A stretch of 64,000 nt of DNA from Niallia nealsonii (GTDB taxonomy: Bacteria; Bacillota; Bacilli; Bacillales; Cytobacillaceae): positions 62,001 through 126,000 of the forward strand of contig NZ_PISE01000003.1 in NCBI RefSeq assembly GCF_002835805.1, read 5' to 3'. The notes below the pieces were generated by a model. The model did no database searches. It had not been told where the DNA came from and saw only the letters and a program-made list of their open reading frames with translations. Positions 25,296 to 34,834 of the stretch are shown piece by piece (within the stretch, counting starts at the first letter, position 1; the number at the start of each line of letters is the position of its first letter). The position numbers and the translations under genes are program-made.

Positions 25296-26495
25296 ATGAA
25301 AAAAGTTTCTTTTATACATTGTGCCGATTTGCATTTAGACAGTCCGATAACAGGCCTAAGAAATGTGCCGAATTTTATTGTAAAAAGGCTTCAAGAAAGT
25401 ACTTTTTCGTCATTTTCAGCAATTATCGATAAAGCTATAGCCTATAAAGTAGATTTTATTATTATTGCAGGGGATATTTTTGATGGGGAAGATAGAAGCA
25501 TTAAGGCGCAAATACGATTTCGCAAGGAAATGGAAAGGCTGCATGCTCATCATATAGCAGCATACATTATTCATGGCAATCATGATCATTTAAAGGGAAG
25601 CTGGACAAAAATTGTTTTTCCAGATAATGTATATGTGTTTCCGGTGGAAGTAACTGCAAAAACTTATAAAAAAGAAAATACAACTGTTGAACTATATGGC
25701 TTCAGCTATGAGGCGAGGCATATAATGGAACGGAAAATAGCTGATTATAAAAGAAAAGAAACTGGTGATTATCATATTGGCATCTTGCATGGGAATTTAG
25801 AAGGATCAAGTGGACATAGCCCATATGCTCCATTTTCCATGCAAGAATTAACAGCTAAACAAATGGATTATTGGGCGCTTGGCCATATACATAAACGAGC
25901 AATACTAGCTGACGAACCTCTAATTGTTTATCCAGGAAATATCCAAGGAAGACATAAAAAAGAAACAGGAGAAAAAGGGGGATATTTTGTTCAATTAAAT
26001 GAAATTGATACAAAGATAGAATTTTTTTCAACTGCTACTATCGTTTGGAAAAATATTATCTTTGATGCGACGGGTATTCAAACATTGGATGAATTAATGC
26101 TTTTAGTCAATCAGAAGGTAGAAGGAGAAAGAAAAGCAGGAAGATCCTTTATCCTTTTTCTAGAGATACATCAACTAATGATTACTGATAGTATAGATGA
26201 AATGGAATTGTTAGAAATTTTGCAGCAAGAACCAGTAGAGGAAGAAGAATTTATATGGGTGGCTTCAATAAAATACAAGGAAAATAAAAGATGGATAAAA
26301 GATCATTTGGTAAATGAATCGGAGTTTTATAAAGAACTGTTTGCAGCCGCAAATAATCTGCAAAATGTAGAAAAAGCATTAGATCCACTGTATGGTCATC
26401 CTGCTGCTCATCGATATTTGTCAGAATTAACGGATGAAGAAAAAAAAGAATTGGCAGTGGAAGCAGAGAATATTCTGATTAAATTGCTTAACTAA
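25296..26495 (+). CDS. yhaO: DNA exonuclease-like metallophosphoesterase YhaO
   Basis: A 399-residue SbcD/Mre11-type protein. The two-metal phosphoesterase motifs are all visible: HCADLHLDSP (7-16), AGDIFDGED, HGNHDH, HGNLEGSSG and GHIHKR. It is the nuclease half of an SbcCD-like pair with YhaN, which starts 19 bases downstream. The start ATG at 25296 follows AAAGGGTGG; the frame is open 23 codons further up but without a ribosome site. It is presumed to process DNA ends or damaged DNA; the precise role of the B. subtilis counterpart is not settled. Confidence 0.88.
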   Translation: MKKVSFIHCADLHLDSPITGLRNVPNFIVKRLQESTFSSFSAIIDKAIAYKVDFIIIAGDIFDGEDRSIKAQIRFRKEMERLHAHHIAAYIIHGNHDHLKGSWTKIVFPDNVYVFPVEVTAKTYKKENTTVELYGFSYEARHIMERKIADYKRKETGDYHIGILHGNLEGSSGHSPYAPFSMQELTAKQMDYWALGHIHKRAILADEPLIVYPGNIQGRHKKETGEKGGYFVQLNEIDTKIEFFSTATIVWKNIIFDATGIQTLDELMLLVNQKVEGERKAGRSFILFLEIHQLMITDSIDEMELLEILQQEPVEEEEFIWVASIKYKENKRWIKDHLVNESEFYKELFAAANNLQNVEKALDPLYGHPAAHRYLSELTDEEKKELAVEAENILIKLLN

Positions 26496-26514
26496 GCTTT
26501 AGGGGTGAAATAGC

Positions 26515-29508
26515 TTGCATATTCAATCAATTACCATATATGGATATGGAAAGTTGGAAAATGCATCATGGAATTTTAATCGATCTATCCAAGTATTTTA
26601 TGGAGAAAATGAGGCAGGAAAATCTACAATAATGAGTTTTATTCATAGCATCCTTTTTGGTTTTCCAACTAAACAGCAAACAGAACTAAGATATGAACCG
26701 AAAATGCAACATAAATATGGAGGGCAGCTAATTGTGTTCTTTCCAAAACATGGAACAGCAACGATTGAGCGTGTAAAAGGAAAAGCCAGCGGTGATGTTA
26801 CGGTAGTGATGGACAATGGCAGACGAGGCCAAGAAGAACTATTGGCAGAACTGCTGCAAGGAATAGATAAACAAGTATATCAATCTATTTTTTCATTTAA
26901 CTTGTTTGGATTGCAGAATGCTCATCAATTAAAAAGTGCAGAATTGGGACGTTTTTTATTTTCTACTGGGGCGGTTGGTTCTGACCGCTTATTGCAGACT
27001 GAAAATGAACTGCAGAAAGAACTAGACATTCGTTTTCGACCAGGGGGAAAAAAGCCACAGCTGAATAACAAAATAAAGCAACTAAAAGAGAAATATCAAC
27101 AGTTGAAAATTGCAGAGAAAAAAAATAGTACATATGAACAGCATGTGCATGACCGAAAACAAATGGAAGAGAGGCTAAAGGAAGCAGGGGAAAGCAAAAA
27201 AAGTTTAGAAAAGGAAATGCAAAATTTGCAAGAATGGATAAAATTGCAGCCATTAGTAAAAGAAAAAGAAATGATAGAGGAGAGTTTAGCAGCTTATAAA
27301 GACATATCATTTCCGATAGATGGGCTAATAAGATGGGAAAGAGTGAAAGAAAAGCTGCTCTCTATTGAAAGTGCGAGGAAGAATATAGAAATAAAGGCAG
27401 CAAAAATAAAAGAAGCGCAAAATCTTCTGGCACCCAATCATTTATTGCTCAATAAAGAAACGGAAATAATGCAAGTGTTAGAGAAACTTCCTTTATTAGA
27501 CCAATGGAAAAGCAGGCAGCTGCTCATTGCCGCTCAATTAAATGCTATAAATCAAGAAATCGCGGAGTTGGAAGAAAAGCTTTATGTATCGGAAGAAAAA
27601 GAGCTGATTGAAAGCAATACAAGTATATTTTTGAAAGAGCAATGCAAAACTGCAAGCTCCAAACAAAGAAGATTACTGGAAAAAAAAGCAGAGCTCGATA
27701 ATCAGTACAATGAAGAACAAACATTATTAAACAATCTAGAACAGCAAATAGATGTATTAAAAAATAAATTGTTATCGCCGGAAAAAAGAACAAAATTAGA
27801 AAAAAAAGTTAATTCTGTTCAACTCCATTCTCTTCATCAGGAACAAGTAGATTCTCTTAAAAAAGAAGAACTAGAGATTAGACAAATTCTAGATAAAAAT
27901 AATAAAAAACAGCGACAAGATGTGATTCAATGGGGATTATTTACAGTTTTTTTGGTTTTAGCAGCACTATGGGGATTTTTTAAAGAGGAAATGCTTTTTG
28001 CTGTGATGGGTGTAATAGTAACTATTATGGGAGCGCTGTTTCTATTTCGTTCGATGCAGCAAACTAAAATGGAAAATGCAAGATTGGGAATCAAGCTGGA
28101 AGAAGTCATAAAAAATAAGAATGACATCGAGAAGACAAAAGATGCAAGGGATACATCTGATCTTTCCTATGCGGTGGAAAAACTAAAAGAAGACGATGAA
28201 TATCAAGAAAAATATAAGATGTATAAATTGCAGCTAGAACAGCAAAATGAACGGTACGAAAAAGTGCTGCGCGGTTTTGAAAAATGGGAATATGAATATC
28301 ACAAGAATATTACAGATCTAATGAAATTAACAAATGAACTGCATATTTCTAAAGAATTTGCTAGTCCGTTTATCTATGATGCTTTTTTATTAATTGAAGA
28401 GTGGAAAAAGAAAAAAAGAGAAAAAAATAAGCTATTAGAAGAATGGGAACTATTGGAAGCAGATATAAAGAAACTAGCAGAAAAAATAGGTTTATTTTAT
28501 AAACGTTTTTTTGAAGAACAAACAAAAAATGTTCAAACTATGTGTTTTCATTTAAAAGGGCTTATTAAAGAAGAAAATGAAAAAATGGTTCGTTATAGTG
28601 AAAATATTAGTAAATTGGATGAATATAAAAAAGATATAGAAGGATATAATGGAGAATTACAAGTTTATCTAACTGAAAAAGAGCAATTATTTAAGCAAGC
28701 AGAGGCAGAAAGTGAAGAAGAATTTCGCAAAATTGGACATAAGGAAGAAAAAAAGAAACAATATATGGTAACCCTTGCATCCATTAAAACACAGCTAGAG
28801 AGGGCTTTTATGCAGCCGAATAAAATAAGTGATTTTATGCAAATAGAGGATCTAACGGCGGAATTACAGGCCCTAGAAAAGCAGATAGAAGAATTATCTG
28901 AACAGCAGAAGCAATGGATGGGAAATATAGCAGCATTTAATTTAGATATTGAGAAGCTTGAAGCAGGGGGAACTTATACAGAAATTTTACATTCCTATAA
29001 GCAATTAAAAGCAGAGTTGGAGGAAGATGCAAAGGAATGGGGGAAATATGCTGTTGCCAAACAGCTTTTATCCGATACAGTCAAACAATATAAGGAGAGA
29101 CATCTGCCTAAAATGCTGCGAAAGGCGGAAGAGTATTTCACTTTTTTGACAGAGGGAAAGTATATTCAGATTATTCCCCATGATAATGGAGCTGGATTTT
29201 TAGTAGAAAGCAAAGAGCACTTATTTTTTGAAGCAAACGAGTTAAGTCAAGGAACGGCAGAACAATTATATGTTTCTATTCGCTTGGCACTTGTAAATAC
29301 ATTTTATGCAAAATATGAAATGCCTCTTATTATTGATGACAGCTTTGTTAATTTTGATGAAAAACGAACAGGCAGAGTGGTGCAACTGTTAAAAAAATTT
29401 CAGCACAATCAACTGCTGTTTTTCACATGTCATTCACATATCGCTGCGTATTTTTCAGAAGAAGAAGTTTTTTCATTCATCTCACCGCCGATTATTTCGG
29501 AGCAGTAG
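26515..29508 (+). CDS. yhaN: SbcC/Rad50-like ATPase YhaN with central membrane hairpin
   Basis: A 997-residue protein built like SbcC/Rad50: N-terminal Walker A GENEAGKST (30-38), two long coiled-coil arms (about 180-460 and 520-850) and a C-terminal signature (ELSQGTAEQL) with Walker B LIIDDSF. Unlike SbcC there is no zinc hook at the apex. Instead two hydrophobic helices at about 472-511 suggest the coiled-coil tip is inserted in the membrane. It starts at TTG (26515) after GGGGTGA. It forms an operon with yhaO and probably yhaM. Confidence 0.88.
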   Translation: MHIQSITIYGYGKLENASWNFNRSIQVFYGENEAGKSTIMSFIHSILFGFPTKQQTELRYEPKMQHKYGGQLIVFFPKHGTATIERVKGKASGDVTVVMDNGRRGQEELLAELLQGIDKQVYQSIFSFNLFGLQNAHQLKSAELGRFLFSTGAVGSDRLLQTENELQKELDIRFRPGGKKPQLNNKIKQLKEKYQQLKIAEKKNSTYEQHVHDRKQMEERLKEAGESKKSLEKEMQNLQEWIKLQPLVKEKEMIEESLAAYKDISFPIDGLIRWERVKEKLLSIESARKNIEIKAAKIKEAQNLLAPNHLLLNKETEIMQVLEKLPLLDQWKSRQLLIAAQLNAINQEIAELEEKLYVSEEKELIESNTSIFLKEQCKTASSKQRRLLEKKAELDNQYNEEQTLLNNLEQQIDVLKNKLLSPEKRTKLEKKVNSVQLHSLHQEQVDSLKKEELEIRQILDKNNKKQRQDVIQWGLFTVFLVLAALWGFFKEEMLFAVMGVIVTIMGALFLFRSMQQTKMENARLGIKLEEVIKNKNDIEKTKDARDTSDLSYAVEKLKEDDEYQEKYKMYKLQLEQQNERYEKVLRGFEKWEYEYHKNITDLMKLTNELHISKEFASPFIYDAFLLIEEWKKKKREKNKLLEEWELLEADIKKLAEKIGLFYKRFFEEQTKNVQTMCFHLKGLIKEENEKMVRYSENISKLDEYKKDIEGYNGELQVYLTEKEQLFKQAEAESEEEFRKIGHKEEKKKQYMVTLASIKTQLERAFMQPNKISDFMQIEDLTAELQALEKQIEELSEQQKQWMGNIAAFNLDIEKLEAGGTYTEILHSYKQLKAELEEDAKEWGKYAVAKQLLSDTVKQYKERHLPKMLRKAEEYFTFLTEGKYIQIIPHDNGAGFLVESKEHLFFEANELSQGTAEQLYVSIRLALVNTFYAKYEMPLIIDDSFVNFDEKRTGRVVQLLKKFQHNQLLFFTCHSHIAAYFSEEEVFSFISPPIISEQ

Positions 29509-29597
29509 TGAGTATGTTTTCATGTTATACTTACTAGTATTGTAGATGAAATTAAATAGTTGATTTAATATACCCAGAAGAAAAGGAGAGAAAGCTT

Positions 29598-30545
29598 TTG
29601 AATAAAAAAGGGATTCTTCATTATGAAGTGGGGGAACAAATACAAGTGTATTTGTTAATTAAAAGTGCAACAAAAGCAATTGCGAGCAATGGAAAACCGT
29701 TTTTAACCCTTATCTTTCAAGATAAGAGTGGAGAAATTGAAGCAAAGCTTTGGGATGCTACTGATTCGGATGAGCAAAATTATCGTCCTCAGATGATTGT
29801 AAAAATAATTGGCGATATTCAAAATTATCGAGGGAGACTGCAATTAAGGATACGACAAATTAAACCAACAACAAGTGAAGATAATGTTCGCTTGGCAGAA
29901 TTTTTGGAAACAGCTCCCTTAACACAAGAAGTAATGCTTGAGAAAATTACTCAATATATATTTGAAATGAATAATTCAAATATACAACGTATAACAAGAC
30001 ATTTAGTAAAAAAATATCAACAAGCATTTCTTGAATATCCTGCTGCAACCAAAAATCATCATGAGTTTGTATCTGGTTTGGCTTATCATGTTGTCAGCAT
30101 GCTAGATTTGGCAAAATCTATTGCTAATCTGTATCCGACCTTAGATACAGATCTCCTTTATGGAGGAATTATTTTGCATGATTTAGGAAAGGTTATGGAG
30201 CTTTCTGGACCAATTTCCACTGTGTATACGGTAGAAGGCAATTTATTAGGGCATATCACTATTATGGTGAATGAAATTGGAAAAGCGGCCGATGAATTGC
30301 AGATTCAAGGAGAAGAAGTGATGATCCTCCAGCATATCGTGTTATCTCACCATGGAAAAGCAGAGTGGGGAAGTCCAAAGGCACCGTTAATTAAAGAAGC
30401 AGAAATTATTCATTATATCGATAATTTAGATGCGAAAATGAACATGCTTGATCGGGCATTGGAAAGAGTGAAGCCAGGAGAATTTTCAGAGCGTATTTTT
30501 CCATTAGAGAATCGTTCCTTTTATAAACCAACTTTTCATAAATAA
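29598..30545 (+). CDS. yhaM: 3'-5' exoribonuclease YhaM
   Basis: A 315-residue enzyme with an N-terminal OB-fold (about 10-100) and a C-terminal HD domain; the metal ligands lie in [11 protein letters not shown] and IILHDLGKV. YhaM of B. subtilis is a manganese-dependent 3'-5' exonuclease on RNA and single-stranded DNA. The TTG start at 29598 follows AAAAGGAGAG. The gene lies 90 bases after yhaN, in the conserved yhaO-yhaN-yhaM order, and ends in a strong terminator. Confidence 0.93.
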   Translation: MNKKGILHYEVGEQIQVYLLIKSATKAIASNGKPFLTLIFQDKSGEIEAKLWDATDSDEQNYRPQMIVKIIGDIQNYRGRLQLRIRQIKPTTSEDNVRLAEFLETAPLTQEVMLEKITQYIFEMNNSNIQRITRHLVKKYQQAFLEYPAATKNHHEFVSGLAYHVVSMLDLAKSIANLYPTLDTDLLYGGIILHDLGKVMELSGPISTVYTVEGNLLGHITIMVNEIGKAADELQIQGEEVMILQHIVLSHHGKAEWGSPKAPLIKEAEIIHYIDNLDAKMNMLDRALERVKPGEFSERIFPLENRSFYKPTFHK

Positions 30546-30579
30546 TATACTAATAATAAATACAAAAGAATATCAAAAG

Positions 30580-30630
30580 GAGCCATCCAATAAGCGAAGC
30601 TGACTTTTCGTCTATTAGATGGCTCTTTTT
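30580..30630 (+). terminator. Terminator after yhaM
   Basis: Stem GAGCCATC-AATA / TATT-GATGGCTC with A and T runs on both sides. Confidence 0.85.
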
Positions 30631-30668
30631 GTTTAAGAATGCTGATAATTGTCCTTTTAAAAATTTTT

Positions 30669-30890
30669 ATTATGCATTAATGGGCTTTTGGCCATCATCT
30701 AAGGGGGAGCATTTTTTAGTATAAAATAGTCCAAGTATTTATGGCGGAAATGGGATTTAATCATCTGACAAAGATTATAGCGTTCTTATCTATTAAAAAA
30801 AAGAGCAATAACGGAATATCTCTTTTTATGCAAAAGGCTTTTTAAAGGCTCATTTCCGGCCGCTAGATACCTCTTTTTTCATAAAAAATG
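30669..30890. repeat. Degenerate family C-like sequences in the yhaM-yhaL gap
   Basis: The gap has no gene. TTAATGGGCTTTTGGCC and ATCTAAGGGGGAG (30677-30709) resemble the left end of the family C hairpin repeat (compare 55015-55042). About 150 bases later an inverted match occurs (GCTAGATACCTC near 30870, complement GAGGTATCTAGC). It looks like a decayed copy. Confidence 0.35.
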
Positions 30891-31032
30891 CTTGAATCTG
30901 TATTCTTGATTTTTAATGAATGAGCCCTTTTAGACAGCCCCTCTGTTTTTTCTAATGGCATAATCTATTTTTTCTAGCATATGATGTAGTAGATAAATGA
31001 TATGGAAAGAACAAGAGAAGGGAGCAGTTTAC

Positions 31033-31227
31033 ATGGATATTCCAATGTGGATTTTATTTGTATTTGGTGGGATTGTTATAAGTGCATTTATGGCAGTGAA
31101 AACAGGGCGGGAAGATAGGAAGATGGAAAATGAAATAATAGAAAGAGAAGGCGAAGTATATATGCAGCGCTTAGAAAAGGAAAAGGAACAAAGGAAAGAC
31201 AAGCCAGAGGGGAGAAGTATTGGATAA
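31033..31227 (+). CDS. yhaL: Sporulation protein YhaL
   Basis: A 64-residue protein with one N-terminal membrane helix (residues 3-21, PMWILFVFGGIVISAFMAV) and a charged cytosolic tail. Length, context between yhaM and prsA, and topology match B. subtilis YhaL, a sporulation-phase protein of unknown function. The start ATG at 31033 follows AAGGGAGCAGTTTAC; an ATG 12 codons upstream has no ribosome site. Confidence 0.8.
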   Translation: MDIPMWILFVFGGIVISAFMAVKTGREDRKMENEIIEREGEVYMQRLEKEKEQRKDKPEGRSIG

Positions 31228-31233
31228 TAAAAA

Positions 31234-31260
31234 AGCAGCCTAGATTTATTCTAGACTACT
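31234..31260 (-). terminator. Left half of a split terminator (now serves prsA)
   Basis: A 27-base hairpin (AGCAGCCTAGA / TCTAGACTACT) preceded by an A run, so on the minus strand it ends in TTTTTTATT. It is nearly identical to 31423-31449 on the other side of the inserted family B element. Confidence 0.7.
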
Positions 31261-31422
31261 TGAGGCTATCGACAAACGCTCGCTTTCTTCGTTGTTCGCC
31301 TTGCTCGGATGCTCATTACCTGCCTGGGTAACTTCGCTCCTCCCAAGGCTTCACGCTTTGATGCGACAAACGTTTTCGATCAGCCTGAAAAGTTAACAAA
31401 ATAAGCTTTGTCTACACTTTGG
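31261..31422. mobile_element. Family B element, copy 1 (about 160 bp)
   Basis: Begins GAGGCTATCGACAAACGC and contains GCTTCACGCTTTGATGCGAC, with an end near TGTCTACACTTTGG. It is about 85% identical to 49448-49607 in reverse orientation over its first 120 bases. It is flanked by a 27-base direct duplication of the terminator hairpin (31234-31260 and 31423-31449, 24 of 27 identical). It has no coding frame; the ends are weakly inverted (TGTNGACAAA). Confidence 0.7.
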
Positions 31423-31449
31423 AGCAGCCTAGATTCATTCTAGATTGCT
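31423..31449 (+). terminator. Right half of a split terminator (now serves yhaL)
   Basis: Hairpin AGCAGCCTAGA / TCTAGATTGCT followed by TTTTTTATT on the plus strand. Together with 31234-31260 it would reconstitute one bidirectional terminator. Confidence 0.75.
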
Positions 31450-31455
31450 TTTTTA

Positions 31456-32307
31456 TTAATTTGAAGTATCCAACAAGGCTTTTAAATCTTTATCTGTAAT
31501 AGAAACATCCGCTTCTTTCAGTTCTTTTTCCATTGCTTCATTAATATCTTCTGTTGTCAGCTTGGACACTTTTAATTTATATTCCATTTCATCTTTTACA
31601 TCTTCATATTTTTCTTTCTCTTTTTTATCTGTTACTTGAATAATCTCATAGCCATTTGTTGTTTTCACTGGATCGCTGATAGCATTTGCTTTTAATTTGA
31701 ATGCTGCTTTTTCAAAGTCTGCATCTTTTGTGCCTGAACTGATCCAGCCTAAATCTCCTCCTTCTGATGCAGTTGCGGTATCGGTGGAATATTTTTTTGC
31801 TACAGTTGCAAATTTTTCGCCATTATCTAGCTTTTTCTTTACTTCTTTTGCTGTTTTTTCATCTGTCACTAAAATATGGCGAACCTTAATATCTGGCTGA
31901 TAGTCTTCGTAGTATGCTTTTATTTCTTTGTCTGTTACTTCAATATTTTTTACAGCAGCTTTTTGTTGAAGCAAGCCTGTTTTAAACATGGCTCGCAAAT
32001 CTTCTTCACTATTGTAGCCATATTGTTGAATGGCTGTTAAGAAGTTATCGCCATATTGACTTTTAATTTTATTTACTTCTTCATCAATTTCCTCATCTGA
32101 AACCTTGTATTTTTTCGCAAGCACTTTTTCATAAATCATTGGCTGAAGGGTAGATGCACCGTATTTTTCTTTCATTGCATCATAAAGCTGTTCCTTTGTT
32201 ATTTCACCAGTATCTGACTTTACGATAGTTTCAGAGTCATCATTGCCGCATGCACTTAGAGAAATTACTCCAGCGGCTAAAGTGAGGGATAATATCCATT
32301 TTTTCAA
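31456..32307 (-). CDS. prsA: Foldase lipoprotein PrsA
   Basis: A 283-residue lipoprotein. The N-terminus KKWILSLTLAAGVISLSAC is a signal peptide with lipobox LSAC, and the mature Cys would be diacylated. A parvulin-type peptidyl-prolyl isomerase domain lies at about 130-225 (KVRHILVTDEK to ATASEGGDLGWIS to GYEIIQV). PrsA folds exported proteins on the outer face of the membrane. I start at the TTG at 32307, eight bases after AGGAG; the GTG three codons earlier is too close to that site. Confidence 0.93.
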   Translation of the reverse strand: MKKWILSLTLAAGVISLSACGNDDSETIVKSDTGEITKEQLYDAMKEKYGASTLQPMIYEKVLAKKYKVSDEEIDEEVNKIKSQYGDNFLTAIQQYGYNSEEDLRAMFKTGLLQQKAAVKNIEVTDKEIKAYYEDYQPDIKVRHILVTDEKTAKEVKKKLDNGEKFATVAKKYSTDTATASEGGDLGWISSGTKDADFEKAAFKLKANAISDPVKTTNGYEIIQVTDKKEKEKYEDVKDEMEYKLKVSKLTTEDINEAMEKELKEADVSITDKDLKALLDTSN

Positions 32308-32697
32308 GTTAAACACTCCTATGTTAGTTTTTCCTTCTAGACAATGCTAACTATAACATAATTGGTAAAAAGAACAAAAATGAATCACAAGGGGGAGTAG
32401 GGAAAATATTTTGTTCGAAATGGCAAATGAAAAAATAGGTATATGTCCTGTTCCGTTTTTAGGTCAAATACATATGATACATTGAGCTTGAAAAAGGAAA
32501 TACCTTTCTAAAAGCTTGATTGTGGCATTGTTGCAAAATAAGGGGAGATAACAGGAACGAGTACTTTGCTGCTTTTTCTATTATTCAGCTATGAATAGTT
32601 AGAACAAATCTTTATTGTGCGACATTGTTTAAATATTATAGCGATCCAATAGTTTATTGAGTCTGAAATGGTAGCTCCCTTAAAAGGAGGTGTTACT

Positions 32698-32781
32698 ATG
32701 GGTCACGCATACGGCGGTGGATTTGCATTAATCGTAGTATTGTTCATCTTATTAGTTATCGTAGGTGCTGCATGGCTTTAA
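32698..32781 (+). CDS. Tiny YjcZ-family spore membrane protein, copy 1
   Basis: A 27-residue protein, MGHAYGGGF followed by one hydrophobic helix (ALIVVLFILLVIVGAAWL). This is the Bacillus tiny transmembrane protein pattern (YjcZ family), associated with sporulation. The ribosome site AAAAGGAGG is seven bases before the ATG, leaving little doubt that it is translated. A sister gene follows 120 bases downstream. Confidence 0.88.
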   Translation: MGHAYGGGFALIVVLFILLVIVGAAWL

Positions 32782-32901
32782 TTTCTATTAACTATTACCA
32801 ATAAATGGTTTTAATTAACAAAACAGTTTATCTGTAATGGGAGAAGTCTAATGGAGCAGCGTACAAAATAATCATTCAATCAATAGAAAGGAGGAGATTT
32901 C

Positions 32902-32991
32902 ATGTCAGGAACAGGCGTATACGGTGGCGGATTTGCTTTATTAGTAGTTCTTTTCATCTTATTAATCATTATTGGGGCATCTTGGTTATAA
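32902..32991 (+). CDS. Tiny YjcZ-family spore membrane protein, copy 2
   Basis: A 29-residue paralogue of the preceding gene: MSGTGVYGGGF then ALLVVLFILLIIIGASWL. The ribosome site AAAGGAGGAG precedes the ATG. The two share the GGGFAL(L/I)VVLFILL core and probably arose by tandem duplication. A terminator follows at once. Confidence 0.88.
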   Translation: MSGTGVYGGGFALLVVLFILLIIIGASWL

Positions 32992-33003
32992 GATAAATTG
33001 CTT

Positions 33004-33046
33004 AAAAAAAGATAAAAGAGGCAATCTCGCCTCTTTTATCTTTTTT
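33004..33046 (+). terminator. Terminator after the tiny spore genes
   Basis: An 18-bp stem with core GATAAAAGAGGC / GCCTCTTTTATC, loop AATCTC, flanked by A and T runs. Confidence 0.9.
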
Positions 33047-33068
33047 GAGTTTTATATATCCTTGGCAA

Positions 33069-33251
33069 TTAATTAAAAAGGATATCAACATAGGAAGAAA
33101 TCAAAAGAATTGTAATTAGAACATTGATGGTTCGAAACACCTTTGGCTGTTTTTCTTCGGCAATCTCTTTTTGTAAACATAAAGCAGTGGTCATTCTATT
33201 AATATTATATAATATTAATATAGCTAGGATAATAAAAATGGAGATCATCAT
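33069..33251 (-). CDS. Small two-helix membrane protein, unknown
   Basis: A 60-residue protein with hydrophobic segments at residues 1-16 (MMISIFIILAILILYN) and 42-58, joined by a charged loop (QKEIAEEKQPKVFR). The ATG is preceded by AAGGAGGGAATCA, a strong site, so I believe it is real. I do not recognise it. Confidence 0.65.
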   Translation of the reverse strand: MMISIFIILAILILYNINRMTTALCLQKEIAEEKQPKVFRTINVLITILLISSYVDILFN

Positions 33252-33410
33252 TGATTCCCTCCTTATAAACAGTAGTATTATATGTTATTTACATTATCAA
33301 ATTATTGGATAAAAAGATAGTATAAACTCTTACTAATTGTACAGTTGTCTCTACTTTTGACTTTAAATAGTATATGATGCTATATCGTGTATTAGAATAA
33401 TGAATAGAAA

Positions 33411-33956
33411 TTAGGATGCTTTATTAATAAGAATTTCAAAGCCATTTTCATTTTCCTCGACAAAACATTGATTCGGCGCTTTCCAAAGGTTTTTCATACG
33501 GATGAAATCTGGAACGCACATCCCAAAATGATAGGCGAATAAAATTAAAAAATAATGAACATAATGTGTAAAAAGAAAACAACAAACAATAAATACTGTA
33601 TTTAATACAATAACGGGTGTAATAGATGCTAGTAAGAAATTCCATTTTTTTATAGGTTCTTGTGCGCGAAAATAAATGACAGGGAAAAAATGGTAGTGAA
33701 TATGAATTGTTTTTTTTACCTTTTTTCCTAATGGAATCATTGGCAAGTAATGAAGCAATTTATGAATTGGATAAGTTATCACCATACATAATAAAAAAAG
33801 TGAAAAATAATTATCGTTTAGTCTGTTTTGACTGAAGTAAGCAGTAAATGGTACATATAGAAAAAGAAATGTAATCAGCATCGTAAGGGAAGAAATAATA
33901 AAAAGGCGCTGCATGCCATATTGTTTTTGTATATTAATTGTCTTCCAACAGTTCAT
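33411..33956 (-). CDS. DUF3267-type membrane protein (putative zincin)
   Basis: A 181-residue membrane protein with about four helices. Near residue 66 it has HKLLHYLPMIP, the place where DUF3267 proteins carry an HExxH-like motif; here Lys replaces Glu, so zinc-protease activity is doubtful. The start ATG follows GGAGGTTATTAA. In B. subtilis a similar protein (YhaJ, by position) lies between prsA and scoC, but I do not assert the name. Confidence 0.65.
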   Translation of the reverse strand: MNCWKTINIQKQYGMQRLFIISSLTMLITFLFLYVPFTAYFSQNRLNDNYFSLFLLCMVITYPIHKLLHYLPMIPLGKKVKKTIHIHYHFFPVIYFRAQEPIKKWNFLLASITPVIVLNTVFIVCCFLFTHYVHYFLILFAYHFGMCVPDFIRMKNLWKAPNQCFVEENENGFEILINKAS

Positions 33957-34181
33957 TTAATAACCTCCAAAAGGAGAAATTTAGAAATTTTTCTCAACTT
34001 ACTTTGATACTTTACGATGAAAAGAGTAAAAAATCAATAGGGGAAATAAAGTTTTTTTATTAAATGATGAAAGCTGAAGATTCTAAATGAAGGCCAACTA
34101 GCAAAAAAAAAAGCTGCATAAAAAATAAAGGCGTTCATAGCAGTTAAATACAAGCAAGGAGGGCTTGCATTTAGCAAATAT

Positions 34182-34215
34182 AAAAAGGCAAAAGAAATTT
34201 TTCTTTTGCCTTTTT
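34182..34215. terminator. Terminator downstream of scoC
   Basis: Stem AAAAAGGCAAAAGAAA / TTTCTTTTGCCTTTTT with a very short loop, active on either strand. A second small hairpin (GCAAG / CTTGC) is at 34153-34168. Confidence 0.8.
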
Positions 34216-34264
34216 ACAGTCCTTTATCTCTCTATCTTTTTATATTTTTTGTTTTTTAGCTGAC

Positions 34265-34834
34265 TCAATCTACAGGAACAGGATCTTTTGGTCTAAGTTG
34301 TCCATTTACTTCTGTAAAGGATTCTTCAATATTAGTAAAAGAGCTTTCGAAAATCTCCATAAAATTATCTCCATAAATATGTTTGACAATTGTCATCATT
34401 TCAATCATTTCTGGGAATTTTCCATATAATTCTTTAATTGGAAGTGCAGCAGAAAAAGCAGCGCTATTATTAGGATTATACTCTGACATAATGTTTAAAA
34501 ACATCGATTCGCCTTTTTCTGTTAAATAGATATACGTGTTTCTTTTATCATTTTCTTTTTTTGAAAACTTTAGAAGGCCTCTTTCTTCTAATTTTTTGGA
34601 AAAATTAAATGCAGTAGAAACATGCATTACTCCAAAATTGGCAACATCAGAGATAGAAGCCCCGTTTAATTGGTATGCAATCCATAGTATGTGATGCTCA
34701 TTGATATTTAAATCGTAAGGTTTAATCCAAGATTGCCAATCTTTTTCAATAGACTTCCAAAGTGCTTTACTAAGTTGCCCGATGCGTTGAGTAAATAATA
34801 ATGATTCCTTCATTGAGTATTGTTTATCGTTCAT
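34265..34834 (-). CDS. scoC: Transition-state regulator ScoC (Hpr)
   Basis: A 189-residue MarR-family regulator closely resembling B. subtilis ScoC/Hpr in its first 150 residues ([20 protein letters not shown]; winged helix about 45-110 with [19 protein letters not shown]). ScoC represses protease genes and sporulation and affects motility and oligopeptide transport during the transition state. I start at the ATG at 34834, after AGGTGA; a GTG four codons upstream is possible. The neighbours (prsA, yhaH, serC) match the usual context. Confidence 0.9.
   Translation of the reverse strand: MNDKQYSMKESLLFTQRIGQLSKALWKSIEKDWQSWIKPYDLNINEHHILWIAYQLNGASISDVANFGVMHVSTAFNFSKKLEERGLLKFSKKENDKRNTYIYLTEKGESMFLNIMSEYNPNNSAAFSAALPIKELYGKFPEMIEMMTIVKHIYGDNFMEIFESSFTNIEESFTEVNGQLRPKDPVPVD

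Noticed and set aside
26963-27310. Antisense frames inside yhaN, yhgE and other large genes
   Set aside because: They are shadows of the AT-rich coding strand without ribosome sites or recognisable protein sequence.
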